Positions 6,465 through 13,585 of a DNA stretch of 18,561 nucleotides are shown here, one piece after another (position 1 is the first letter of the stretch; each line of letters begins with the position of its first letter). Both the position numbers and the translations under genes were made by a program. The notes under the pieces were generated by a model, which was given only the letters and a program-made list of their open reading frames with translations, did no database searches and had not been told where the DNA came from. Source of the DNA: an uncultured Erysipelotrichaceae bacterium (lineage in GTDB: Bacteria > Bacillota_I > Bacilli_A > RF39 > UBA660); NCBI GenBank assembly GCA_902766545.1, contig CACXEC010000068.1, positions 1 through 18,561 of the forward strand. The letters run 5' to 3'.

Positions 6465-7507
6465 AAAAGATTATTATTATTTTAATATTTTTACTCTTAA
6501 CTGGTTGTAATTACATCGAATTAAATGATATGGGAATTGTAACATTAATGTCAATTAAATATGAAAATAACAATTATAATATTATATTAGAGATAGATGA
6601 AAATAAAAAAGAAGAAGAAAAATCAATTTATTATGAAGCAAGTGCATCATCGATTGAAAAAGCGATTGAAGAAGTATCACTAAGAATAAATAAAGAACTA
6701 TATTTTATTGATTTAAATGTGATTTTAATTGATCAAGATACAGTAAATAAAAAATTAACTCAAATAATTGATTATTTAACAAGAGATGTAATGTTTGGAA
6801 CAAACTTTAATATTGTCATAGATAATGATGCTAAAAAAACAATCGATACGATAAAAGAAAAAGAAAAAATCGCCGGAGATTATATTAAAAATATCTTTAA
6901 TAATTCTGACAATATTATAGATATAAAATACTATGACTTATTAAGAGATTTTTTAAATCCAAATATTGATATTATTTTACCATACGGAAAAGTAATAAAA
7001 AATGAATATATTATTAATGAAGCTACTATTTTTAATAAAGATAAAATAATAACCAACATTAATTTAGATATGATAAAAATATATAATTTACTTACAAATA
7101 AAGATTCAAATATTCTATTTCAAATTAATTATCAAAACCAAGATTTAATTTTTAAAGTATCTAAATCAAAATCTAAAATTAAATATGATAATGAAATCTT
7201 ATTAGACATAAATGTAACTGGCTCTTTTATTGAAATGGAAAGTATTGAGTTAGAAAATTTTAAAATATCTGAAGAAATTATAATTGTATTAGAAAATAAA
7301 ATAAAAGAAGAAATAAACCTTTTAACTAATAAACTTATCATAAACGATAGTGATATATTAAAATTTAAGAAAGCATACTTTGATAAGAAAAGAAAAGAAA
7401 TAAATTCTATATCTAATCTAAAATATAATACTAAAGTAAAAGTCAATCTTGATCGTGAAGGCTTAATATTCGATTCAATAGGAGATATCTATGAAAAAAA
7501 TAAATAA
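6461..7507 (+). CDS. gerKC: Spore germinant receptor subunit C, lipoprotein
   Basis: The 348-residue protein starts with a lipoprotein signal peptide with lipobox LTGC (Cys16 lipidated). Immediately after comes NYIELNDMGIV, the counterpart of the WDRRELNDLGIV motif of GerAC/GerKC proteins; the Trp-Asp pair is not kept. A large mostly alpha/beta extracytoplasmic domain follows, with GKVIKNEYIINEATIF typical of the middle of the family. It is slightly shorter than the usual 370-400 residues. It overlaps gerKA by 4 bases and gerKB by 17, so the three subunits are translationally coupled and probably made in fixed ratio. Confidence 0.9.
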   Translation: MKKIIIILIFLLLTGCNYIELNDMGIVTLMSIKYENNNYNIILEIDENKKEEEKSIYYEASASSIEKAIEEVSLRINKELYFIDLNVILIDQDTVNKKLTQIIDYLTRDVMFGTNFNIVIDNDAKKTIDTIKEKEKIAGDYIKNIFNNSDNIIDIKYYDLLRDFLNPNIDIILPYGKVIKNEYIINEATIFNKDKIITNINLDMIKIYNLLTNKDSNILFQINYQNQDLIFKVSKSKSKIKYDNEILLDINVTGSFIEMESIELENFKISEEIIIVLENKIKEEINLLTNKLIINDSDILKFKKAYFDKKRKEINSISNLKYNTKVKVNLDREGLIFDSIGDIYEKNK

Positions 7508-8453
7508 AATATATAATTCTTCTTTATTTTTACTACCATTTGCCCTTTTTATTGGTCTTGGAATAACTAAAATAATAAGAACATCTGGAAGCGACGCTTG
7601 GATAAGTGTTATATTAGGAACTATTATTGGATTGGGTATTAATTTATTTATAACTAAACTACCAAGTAAAGAAAGCAAAATAACTACATTAATATATAAC
7701 TTTAGTTTATTATTAATTGGTATATTATCTATTATAAAATTAATATCATCAGTATACTTAGATAAAACTAATACCCTATTTTTAATGATACCATTAATAC
7801 TTCTCTTATATTATACAAGTTCTAAAGATGAATATACTTTATTTAAAACGACAAGCATTTTATCATTTCTATATTTTTTTCTAATTATATTTGCTATTGG
7901 ATCATTAATTAGTTCAATAGAAATAGACACATTTAAACCAATAATGATTAATCCAATAAATAAAATTTTATATGGCGCAATAGAATACGCTCTATATAGT
8001 ACTGCCCCACTACTAGTTATTCCTAATTTAAAAGAAAAATATAACTATAAAGCATATCTTTTATCATCACTATTCTTACTTATATTATTTGTATTAGTAA
8101 TAAGCAGTCTAGGAATCGAGCTATCACAAAATTATCGTTACCCAGAATATATGTTATTTAAAAATATTGCCGTTTTAGACTTTATTGAAAATATTGAAAA
8201 TATCCTATTCTTTATATGGATAATTAATATTTACACATTAACATCACATGCTAGTCTAAATATTAAAAAAATTATAAATAAAAAATGGTTAATATTAATA
8301 TTTATAATAATAACACTTATAATTAATAACTATATTATTAATAGCTACTCAAATATTGAATTTATCTTAAATAATTTTGATTATATATTAGTAATCTTAT
8401 TTATAATATTTATTATCGGCAAATTATTATTTAAAAAAAATCATAATAAATAA
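7491..8453 (+). CDS. gerKB: Spore germinant receptor subunit B, membrane permease-like
   Basis: The 320-residue, highly hydrophobic protein has about ten predicted membrane helices, beginning with NKIYNSSLFLLPFALFIGLG and SGSDAWISVILG. This is the GerAB/GerKB layout (PF03845, APC superfamily), the subunit thought to bind the germinant. It is shorter than the common 360-370 residues, with compact loops, like other proteins in this window. It overlaps the end of gerKC and closes the operon; its TAA stop lies in the loop of the 8436-8466 terminator. Family assignment rests on hydrophobic pattern plus operon position, which together are convincing. Confidence 0.9.
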   Translation: MKKINKIYNSSLFLLPFALFIGLGITKIIRTSGSDAWISVILGTIIGLGINLFITKLPSKESKITTLIYNFSLLLIGILSIIKLISSVYLDKTNTLFLMIPLILLLYYTSSKDEYTLFKTTSILSFLYFFLIIFAIGSLISSIEIDTFKPIMINPINKILYGAIEYALYSTAPLLVIPNLKEKYNYKAYLLSSLFLLILFVLVISSLGIELSQNYRYPEYMLFKNIAVLDFIENIENILFFIWIINIYTLTSHASLNIKKIINKKWLILIFIIITLIINNYIINSYSNIEFILNNFDYILVILFIIFIIGKLLFKKNHNK

Positions 8454-8466
8454 TATTATGATTTTT
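8436..8466. terminator. Terminator of the gerK operon
   Basis: A perfect 13-bp inverted repeat (AAAAATCATAATA / TATTATGATTTTT) with a 5-base loop holds the gerKB stop codon. It ends in T-rich sequence on the plus strand and has A-runs on the other side, so it could also act on the minus strand. Confidence 0.8.
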
Positions 8467-8680
8467 ATTTTACAACAAATGTTAATGTATTTGGATTATC
8501 ATTTTAAAATTTACTATTAGCTAAAGAACCCGCTAGATTATCAAATCTACCAGCATCTGTTTATGTGCTTGCATATCCAATTGAAACTGCACTTGTTACA
8601 AACATATTAGACATAGATGTTACATTTGATGTGTCAAATGAACTTAAATCTATGCTTGTTGTTGCACCATTATAATTACG
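8465..8680 (-). pseudogene. Remnant of a DUF285 (BspA-like) surface protein, C-terminal end
   Basis: On the minus strand one frame reads GATTSIDLSSFDTSNVTSMS then NMF, the classic DUF285 (PF03382) repeat found in tandem in BspA-type surface proteins. It then runs through a C-terminal segment (GYAST, TDAGRFDNLAGS, ANSKF) to a terminal TLTFVVK and stop at 8465. Two stops break the frame: TAA at 8563-8561, probably a CAA that mutated, and TAA at 8506-8504. The frame upstream of 8680 is closed by several stops and there is no start codon or ribosome-binding site. This is therefore a 3' relic of a larger gene. Together with the two flanking terminators it accounts for the gene-free stretch 8454-8798. 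Confidence 0.78.
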
Positions 8681-8724
8681 CTATTATTGCGGTTATTATT
8701 GTTTTTTTGACTTTTTATTCACTT

Positions 8725-8752
8725 AAAAATCACTCCATCTTTTAGAGTGATT
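8725..8752 (-). terminator. Terminator of the spoIIA-spoVA operon
   Basis: On the minus strand an 8-bp stem (AATCACTC / GAGTGATT) with a 9-base loop is followed by five T. It lies about 47 bases after the spoVAE stop. Confidence 0.82.
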
Positions 8753-8798
8753 ATACTATAAAAATACCTTTACTAGCGAGTGTCAAATTAGTGTAAAA

Positions 8799-9149
8799 TT
8801 AATCTTTGGCTTTTGTAAATAATGTTAATATAGCACTTATTACGATAGTAGCTACAATGACGGTTGAAGAACCTGTTAACATATTACTAAATAACCCCAG
8901 TATTCCATTTTTTAAAAAACCTAGATATGCATAATTAGTTAAAGTATTCCCAAAAGTAATAATAAGTAAGCTAGCACCTTCACCAACTTTTTCAATTAAC
9001 ATATCATATACTCCAAAAACGGCTAACATACTTCCAAGTACTGTAAACATACTAGTTAAATGTCCTGGTGTAAGATTCGTATTATCCATTATAATTTGTG
9101 CTATTAAACAAATAAAACCACAAAATAGAAAAGAATAGATTATTGTCAT
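8799..9149 (-). CDS. spoVAE: Stage V sporulation protein AE (SpoVAEb type)
   Basis: The 116-residue membrane protein has about four helices and carries the SpoVAE signature: LIAQIIMDNTNLTPGHLTSMFTVLGS (in parts), FGVYDMLIEKVGEGASLLIITFG, and GFLKNGILGLFS. Length is typical of SpoVAEb. With SpoVAC and SpoVAD it forms the minimal dipicolinic acid uptake and release system of the forespore inner membrane. It overlaps the end of spoVAD by 4 bases (ATGA) with GAGGTGG as ribosome-binding site, and is the last gene of the operon. Confidence 0.94.
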   Translation of the reverse strand: MTIIYSFLFCGFICLIAQIIMDNTNLTPGHLTSMFTVLGSMLAVFGVYDMLIEKVGEGASLLIITFGNTLTNYAYLGFLKNGILGLFSNMLTGSSTVIVATIVISAILTLFTKAKD

Positions 9150-10093
9150 TTTTCCACCTCTATTGTTAAAGCATGAGTAACTGCTGGTATAGTATTTTTC
9201 TGATTTACTAAAACTGGACTATGTAGTGATCCTGTAGCTAAAAGTAATATTCTTTTATATTTTTTGTTATAAATAATATTGTTAAATAATACTAAAGGAA
9301 GTACTACTGGTCCACTACCTCCAGAATATTCATCATTTGAATATATAAGAGTTCCAGCATCAATATGATTTTTTAATATTATTTCTTTTTTCTTTAAAAG
9401 TTCAGCTAATATTTTAGATCCAACTTTTCCTAAATCACCTGTTAATATTAAATCATAATCGTCTACTGTAGTTTTAGTTTCTTTTAAATGTCTTTCCAAT
9501 GTGTCTGCTGCACTTGGTGCCATTACTGCTCCCATATTAAATACATCTTTAACATATGAATCAACTATACACCCAAAAGTGCCATTTATAAGTTTTATTT
9601 TAGATGGATTTTTTGATAGTGTTATTCCAATACTACCAGTCGTTGTAAATGTACTTCTTTTGGGTTTAGGAGCTCCATATTCAACAGGAAAGCGATATTG
9701 TTTTTCGGCATTTAAGTTATGCGATGAAGTAATATATAATCCTTCCTTAATTTTTCTTGATCCAATAAAAATTGCTAAATCTATAAGTCCAGCAACACTA
9801 GACGCACAAGCTGAATATATTCCTAAAGCAGGAATACTTCTATCAGTTAAACTCATATTTGTTATAACCATTTGATTCATCAAATCAGATCCAACTATTA
9901 AATCGGGTTTATGGCTTTTAAGTAAATAGTTTAAAACAACATTTTGCATTTTAACTTCTGCTTTTTCAATTGTAGATTCTCCATAATAATAATCATTCAT
10001 TGCTAAATTATAATTTTTTAATTTAGAATTTTTTTCCAGTGGTCCAACAATACTAAACCATTCATTTATATATATATCTTTAAAATTAAACAC
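9146..10093 (-). CDS. spoVAD: Stage V sporulation protein AD, DPA-binding thiolase-fold protein
   Basis: The 315-residue thiolase-like protein contains YSACASSVAGL with the conserved Cys96, the DLILTGDLGKVGS segment, and GGSGPVVLPLVLF plus LLLATGSLHSPVL near the C-terminus, all characteristic of SpoVAD. In Bacillus SpoVAD binds dipicolinic acid on the outer face of the spore inner membrane. It is about 20 residues shorter than usual, mainly at the N-terminus. The start codon is GTG at 10093, preceded by AAAGGTGAT, and it overlaps spoVAC by 8 bases; spoVAE overlaps its TGA stop. This is the second clear TGA stop in the window. Confidence 0.95.
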   Translation of the reverse strand: MFNFKDIYINEWFSIVGPLEKNSKLKNYNLAMNDYYYGESTIEKAEVKMQNVVLNYLLKSHKPDLIVGSDLMNQMVITNMSLTDRSIPALGIYSACASSVAGLIDLAIFIGSRKIKEGLYITSSHNLNAEKQYRFPVEYGAPKPKRSTFTTTGSIGITLSKNPSKIKLINGTFGCIVDSYVKDVFNMGAVMAPSAADTLERHLKETKTTVDDYDLILTGDLGKVGSKILAELLKKKEIILKNHIDAGTLIYSNDEYSGGSGPVVLPLVLFNNIIYNKKYKRILLLATGSLHSPVLVNQKNTIPAVTHALTIEVEK

Positions 10094-10523
10094 TTATAAT
10101 CACCTTTATAATTCCCATAATAAAACCACTTATAATTCCATAAAGGATTACACTTCCTGCTAATTTAAAAAAGTTTGATCCAAGGCCAGTAATTAGTCCA
10201 TCTTGTTTATAATCTAAACTAGAGCTCATTACAGAGTGTGCAAAACCTGTAGTTGGAATGATAAGTCCACATTTATATTTACTAACCCAGTTATCAAAAA
10301 AGCCAAGCCCTGTAAATAGACATGATATAAAAATAATAATTATACTAGTCCAACTAACAGCTGATAAAGTAGTCAGTTTAAAAGCTTTTATTAATATTAA
10401 CTTTATTATCTCTCCCAGTGCTCCTATGATTCCTCCTACCAAAAAAGCATACATACTATTTTTAATTTTATCCTCTTTAGGTGTAAATTTTTTTACAAGC
10501 TTTAAGTATTCATTTTTTTCCAT
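10086..10523 (-). CDS. spoVAC: Stage V sporulation protein AC
   Basis: The 145-residue membrane protein starts MEKNEYLKLVKKFTPKEDK. Hydrophobic helices follow, with FLVGGIIGALGEIIK, the conserved GFFDNWVSKYKCGLIIP, and TGFAHSVMSSSLDYKQDGLITGLG (in parts). SpoVAC is a mechanosensitive-type channel component of the SpoVA DPA transporter. Length matches the family. It starts 26 bases after sigF with only a weak ribosome-binding site (GTGAT), and no separate promoter or terminator was seen between them, so it appears to be transcribed with sigF and perhaps also under sigma-G from an unseen site. Confidence 0.95.
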   Translation of the reverse strand: MEKNEYLKLVKKFTPKEDKIKNSMYAFLVGGIIGALGEIIKLILIKAFKLTTLSAVSWTSIIIIFISCLFTGLGFFDNWVSKYKCGLIIPTTGFAHSVMSSSLDYKQDGLITGLGSNFFKLAGSVILYGIISGFIMGIIKVIISV

Positions 10524-10549
10524 ATTATCACAGTTATATTATGAGAAAT

Positions 10550-11203
10550 TTAAGCAGCAATATACTCCTTTATTTTTTGTTTTCCTTTGCTTTCGATTCT
10601 AGATACTTTAACTTGACTTATTCCTAAAACCTCTGCTGTTTCCATTTGTGTTAAGTCTTCAAAATATCTTATTTTAATTACTTCTTGTTCTATAGGTTCT
10701 AACGTATTAAGTGAGTCTTCTATTAATATTCTATCATCTGGGTTTTGATATTCACCAATTGTATCAGCTATACTAAATGATTCTCCATTCATACTTTCAT
10801 ACTCAGCATCAATCCTTAACATACTACTAGTAAGCATTAAAACTTCACTAATCAAACTTTCATCATAATTAGTATATTTTGATATTTCTTCTATATTTGG
10901 TTCTCTATTTAATTTATCTAACAATTCTGATTTAGCAAGTTGAATATTTTTATATAGTTTTAAATATGCTTTATTTAATCTTATATCCATACTTTTATTA
11001 ACTAGTTCATACATTTCGCCAAAAATATGCATATATGCAAAAGACATAAAATCAGAATTTAATTCAGGATTATATTTTCTTTTAGCTTTTATTAAACCAA
11101 TTACTCCCGCTTGATATAAATCAGCTAGCTCAACATTATAAAATTTTTTAGCAATTTTATAAATAAGTGCTTCATATTTTTTAATCAGCTCTTCTTCATT
11201 CAT
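10550..11203 (-). CDS. sigF: RNA polymerase sporulation sigma factor F (short form)
   Basis: This is a sigma-70 family factor of 217 residues. Region 2 is seen in DLYQAGVIGLIKAKRKY and FMSFAYMHIFGEM, region 3 in REPNIEEISKYT, and region 4 in LEPIEQEVIKIRYFEDLTQ followed by the helix-turn-helix MAEVLGISQVKVSR-like segment (METAEVLGISQVKVSR). It most resembles sigma-F/sigma-G, and its place between spoIIAA and spoVAC identifies it as sigma-F, the first forespore-specific factor. It lacks about 35 N-terminal residues (region 1.2) of Bacillus sigma-F (about 255 residues). GGAGAA precedes the ATG. The gene starts 10 bases after spoIIAA, leaving no room for spoIIAB, its normal inhibitor. Confidence 0.9.
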   Translation of the reverse strand: MNEEELIKKYEALIYKIAKKFYNVELADLYQAGVIGLIKAKRKYNPELNSDFMSFAYMHIFGEMYELVNKSMDIRLNKAYLKLYKNIQLAKSELLDKLNREPNIEEISKYTNYDESLISEVLMLTSSMLRIDAEYESMNGESFSIADTIGEYQNPDDRILIEDSLNTLEPIEQEVIKIRYFEDLTQMETAEVLGISQVKVSRIESKGKQKIKEYIAA

Positions 11204-11213
11204 GTTTATTCTC

Positions 11214-11531
11214 CTATATTTTTACCATTTTAAAAGCCGTAAGCTCATCATCAATTATTTTAAATTTTTCATCAAACCAAAGTTTTGATTTGCAAATTAA
11301 GCCTCTACCATGGTTATTTTTAACTTCATTTATAATGCTAGTAATTGCTAATCTTCCATAATTATCCATTACATCAAGTTTACTTAAATTAAACACAATA
11401 TACTTAATTCCAAGCTGCCTAATTATATTAGACAAATAATTATTTAATGAATCATATGTATATACGGTAAGAAAACCTTTAAGTCTTACAAATAGTATTC
11501 CTTTGCGGTATTCTATATTAACTTTAAGCAT
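11214..11531 (-). CDS. spoIIAA: SpoIIAA-like anti-anti-sigma factor (STAS), phosphorylation site lost
   Basis: The 105-residue STAS-domain protein is in the spoIIAA position. The fold pattern is kept: GILFVRLKGFLTV, IKYIVFNLSKLDVMD and a C-terminal helix. In Bacillus SpoIIAA the segment FMDSSGLG contains the serine (Ser58) that the kinase SpoIIAB phosphorylates. Here the same place reads VMDNYGRL (Asp56-Asn57-Tyr58-Gly59), so both serines are gone. GAGGAG seven bases before the ATG is a good ribosome-binding site. The gene is preceded by a small overlapping ORF and followed 10 bases later by sigF. With neither kinase nor phospho-acceptor, it cannot work as in Bacillus; it may bind another partner. 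Fold assignment is firm, the mechanism open. Confidence 0.85.
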   Translation of the reverse strand: MLKVNIEYRKGILFVRLKGFLTVYTYDSLNNYLSNIIRQLGIKYIVFNLSKLDVMDNYGRLAITSIINEVKNNHGRGLICKSKLWFDEKFKIIDDELTAFKMVKI

Positions 11532-11637
11532 ATTTCATCTCCTCTATTTTTAATATAGGTATCTCTAACATACATTTAAACAGTTTCGACAAAACTAGAT
11601 CATTTATTTTAGTATTTTTACAGCATTTTTGGCTCAT
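11524..11637 (-). CDS. Small ORF (37 residues) upstream of and overlapping spoIIAA
   Basis: On the minus strand an ATG at 11637 follows AGGAGGTGATTATTATA, which contains the longest Shine-Dalgarno match in the window. The ORF runs 37 codons (MSQKCCKNTK at the start, LKIEEMKYA at the end) and stops at TAA 11526-11524, 8 bases inside spoIIAA, an arrangement that suggests translational coupling. It has three cysteines (two adjacent, positions 5 and 6) and an amphipathic, lysine-rich middle. I recognise no family. It could be a regulatory small protein, a leader peptide, or a chance ORF; a Spo0A-box-like motif inside it argues for caution. Confidence 0.5.
   Translation of the reverse strand: MSQKCCKNTKINDLVLSKLFKCMLEIPILKIEEMKYA
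11584..11594 (-). promoter_or_regulatory. Candidate Spo0A box upstream of spoIIAA
   Basis: The minus strand reads TTTTGTCGAAA, containing the exact TTTGTCGAA/TGTCGAA Spo0A-box consensus, about 55-63 bases before the spoIIAA start. In Bacillus the spoIIA operon is activated by phosphorylated Spo0A. A 7-base motif is expected about once or twice by chance in a window of this size and composition, so its position is the main support. Confidence 0.45.
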
Positions 11638-11778
11638 TATAATAATCACCTCCTATTATTTAAGTTAACTAATTATTAACTATTTCCTTTTTTACTATCA
11701 CTAATTGTTAATAAATATTTGAAACTTGTTTATAAGAACTTAAAAACGCCATTTGATAATATCTAAGTTTTAAAGGTA

Positions 11779-11807
11779 TGGACAAAAAGTAAAAAATATA
11801 TTATAAT
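11779..11807 (+). promoter_or_regulatory. Sigma-A-type promoter of rnjA
   Basis: A -35 TGGACA (11779-11784), a 17-base spacer and a perfect -10 TATAAT (11802-11807) precede an untranslated leader of about 50 bases and the AAGGAGGA ribosome-binding site of rnjA. With the small ORF and the Spo0A-box-like motif, this accounts for the stretch 11532-11866. Confidence 0.75.
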
Positions 11808-11866
11808 TTACTAAGCAAAAAGAACTTTTTTAATTATTATTTATAAACACATAAGGAGGATTTCAA

Positions 11867-13549
11867 ATGAATAATACAGAAAAAGCTACTACTGTTTTTG
11901 CTTTAGGAGGACTTGGAGAAGTCGGTAAAAACATGTATGTTATTGAACATGATGATGAAATAATATTAATAGATGCGGGGGTAATGTTTCCCGAAAGTGA
12001 ATTATTAGGTATTGATTATGTGATTCAAGATATAACATATCTTAAAAATCATCAAAATAAAATTCGTGCACTAATAATAACTCATGGACATGAAGATCAT
12101 ATTGGAGGAATAACTTTTTTGCTTCAAAATGTAAACATTCCTGAAATATATGCATCAAAAATTGCTTGTGATTTAATTAATAAAAAACTTATTGACCGTA
12201 ATATGGATTATCAAAATCTAAAAGAATATAATAAAGATACTATTTTAAAGTTTAAACATTTTGAAGTATCCTTTGTAACAACAACGCACTCTATTCCAGA
12301 TAGTTTTGCAATAGTGATTAAAACACCTAATGGAACAATATTTGAAACTGGAGACTTTAAATTTGATCTAACACCGATTGGACCAATAGCAGATATCCAT
12401 AAAATGGCTAAACTTGGAATGAATGGTGTTAAATTATTACTTAGCGAAAGTACTAATTCATTAAGTCCTGGTTCTTCGGCATCAGAAAGTATTGTTGATG
12501 AAGCTTTAAGTGATGTGTTTTTAAGACATCAATCACGAATTATAATCGCAACATTTGCATCTAATATTTATCGTATTAAGCATATTGTAGAAACATGCCG
12601 TAAAAATAACCGTAAAATTGTCACATTTGGTCGATCAATGGATAATGCAAAAGAAATAGCTCTAAATAATAATTTAATAACTGATAAAACTATTTTTATT
12701 GATGCAAATGAAGCTAAAAATTATAAGAAAAATGAAATATGTATTTTGTGTACAGGTTCACAAGGTGAACCACTAGCTGCCTTATCTAGAATTGCAAATG
12801 GAACTCATAAACAAGTTACTCTTATGCCAGATGATATTATTGTATTTTCATCAAATCCAATTCCAGGCAATAGAGCTTCAATAAATCGTATTATTAATAA
12901 ACTATATCTTAAAGGAGTAAAAGTTTATACAAATTCTGAATTATCTGATATTCATACATCAGGTCACGCAAAACAAGAAGAATTAAAATGGATGTTACGA
13001 CTTATTAAACCAGAATATTTTATGCCAATTCATGGCGAATACAGAATGCTTAAAATGCATGCTGATTTAGCAATGGATTGTGATATCCCTAAAGAAAATA
13101 TTTTTATCTGTCAAAATGGAGATACCATTGTACTTACTAAAGATGGAGCTCATAAAGGACATAAAGTTCAAGCTGGAGATATTTATGTTGATGGTTCAAG
13201 AATAGGCGATATTGGTTCTGTTGTTATTAAAGATCGTCAATTAATGAGCAAAGATGGAATATTAGTAACAATTATTAATATTAACCCTATAACAAAAGAA
13301 TTATTAATAAAGCCAAATATTACAACTAGAGGATTTGTTTTAGTAAATGAAAATGCCGAATTAATATCAAAAATAGAAGATAAAGTTACAGAAATAATAA
13401 CTAAAGTATTAAGAAATTCATATAGTTATATCGATTTAAAAAATCAAATCATCCTAGAACTTAGTCCATATATTAACGAACTTACTGGTCGTAGACCAAT
13501 AATCTTACCAGTTATTATGGAAGTTAAAGAAAATATTAACCAATACTAA
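11867..13549 (+). CDS. rnjA: Ribonuclease J
   Basis: The 560-residue protein of the metallo-beta-lactamase/beta-CASP family begins with VFALGGLGEVGKNMYV and LIDAGVMFPESELLGIDYVI. It has the metal-binding motif HGHEDHIGG (His73, His75, Asp77, His78), and the beta-CASP part carries GSQGEP, HTSGHA and PIHGEYRML. The C-terminal domain is complete. RNase J is a 5'-to-3' exonuclease and endonuclease central to mRNA decay and rRNA maturation in Firmicutes, acting as a dimer with zinc. Sequence and length fit RNase J1 or J2; the intact metal ligands favour an active J1-type enzyme. It has its own promoter, the ribosome-binding site AAGGAGGA, and a strong terminator right after the stop. Confidence 0.96.
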   Translation: MNNTEKATTVFALGGLGEVGKNMYVIEHDDEIILIDAGVMFPESELLGIDYVIQDITYLKNHQNKIRALIITHGHEDHIGGITFLLQNVNIPEIYASKIACDLINKKLIDRNMDYQNLKEYNKDTILKFKHFEVSFVTTTHSIPDSFAIVIKTPNGTIFETGDFKFDLTPIGPIADIHKMAKLGMNGVKLLLSESTNSLSPGSSASESIVDEALSDVFLRHQSRIIIATFASNIYRIKHIVETCRKNNRKIVTFGRSMDNAKEIALNNNLITDKTIFIDANEAKNYKKNEICILCTGSQGEPLAALSRIANGTHKQVTLMPDDIIVFSSNPIPGNRASINRIINKLYLKGVKVYTNSELSDIHTSGHAKQEELKWMLRLIKPEYFMPIHGEYRMLKMHADLAMDCDIPKENIFICQNGDTIVLTKDGAHKGHKVQAGDIYVDGSRIGDIGSVVIKDRQLMSKDGILVTIININPITKELLIKPNITTRGFVLVNENAELISKIEDKVTEIITKVLRNSYSYIDLKNQIILELSPYINELTGRRPIILPVIMEVKENINQY

Positions 13550-13585
13550 AAACTCATCATAAAATAAAATATGATGAGTTTTTTT
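13548..13585 (+). terminator. Terminator of rnjA, overlapping the start of the ZIP gene
   Basis: A perfect 13-bp inverted repeat (AAAAACTCATCAT / ATGATGAGTTTTT) with a 10-base loop ends in a run of seven T. The descending arm begins with the ATGATG that starts the next gene. Confidence 0.88.

Noticed and set aside
9501..9875. Plus-strand open frame of 124 codons inside spoVAD
   Set aside because: It lies antisense to a clearly conserved gene, has no ribosome-binding site, and its composition mirrors the sense strand.
11204..11213. Possibility that spoIIAB is present but frameshifted or hidden between spoIIAA and sigF
   Set aside because: Only 10 bases separate the two genes, and both flanking genes are complete with their own ribosome-binding sites.
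11661..11690. Sigma-H-like promoter upstream of the small ORF (minus strand AAAGGAAAT, then GTTAACTTA 12 bases later)
   Set aside because: The -35 fits the sigma-H pattern but the -10 misses two of the core GAAT bases; not strong enough to list.
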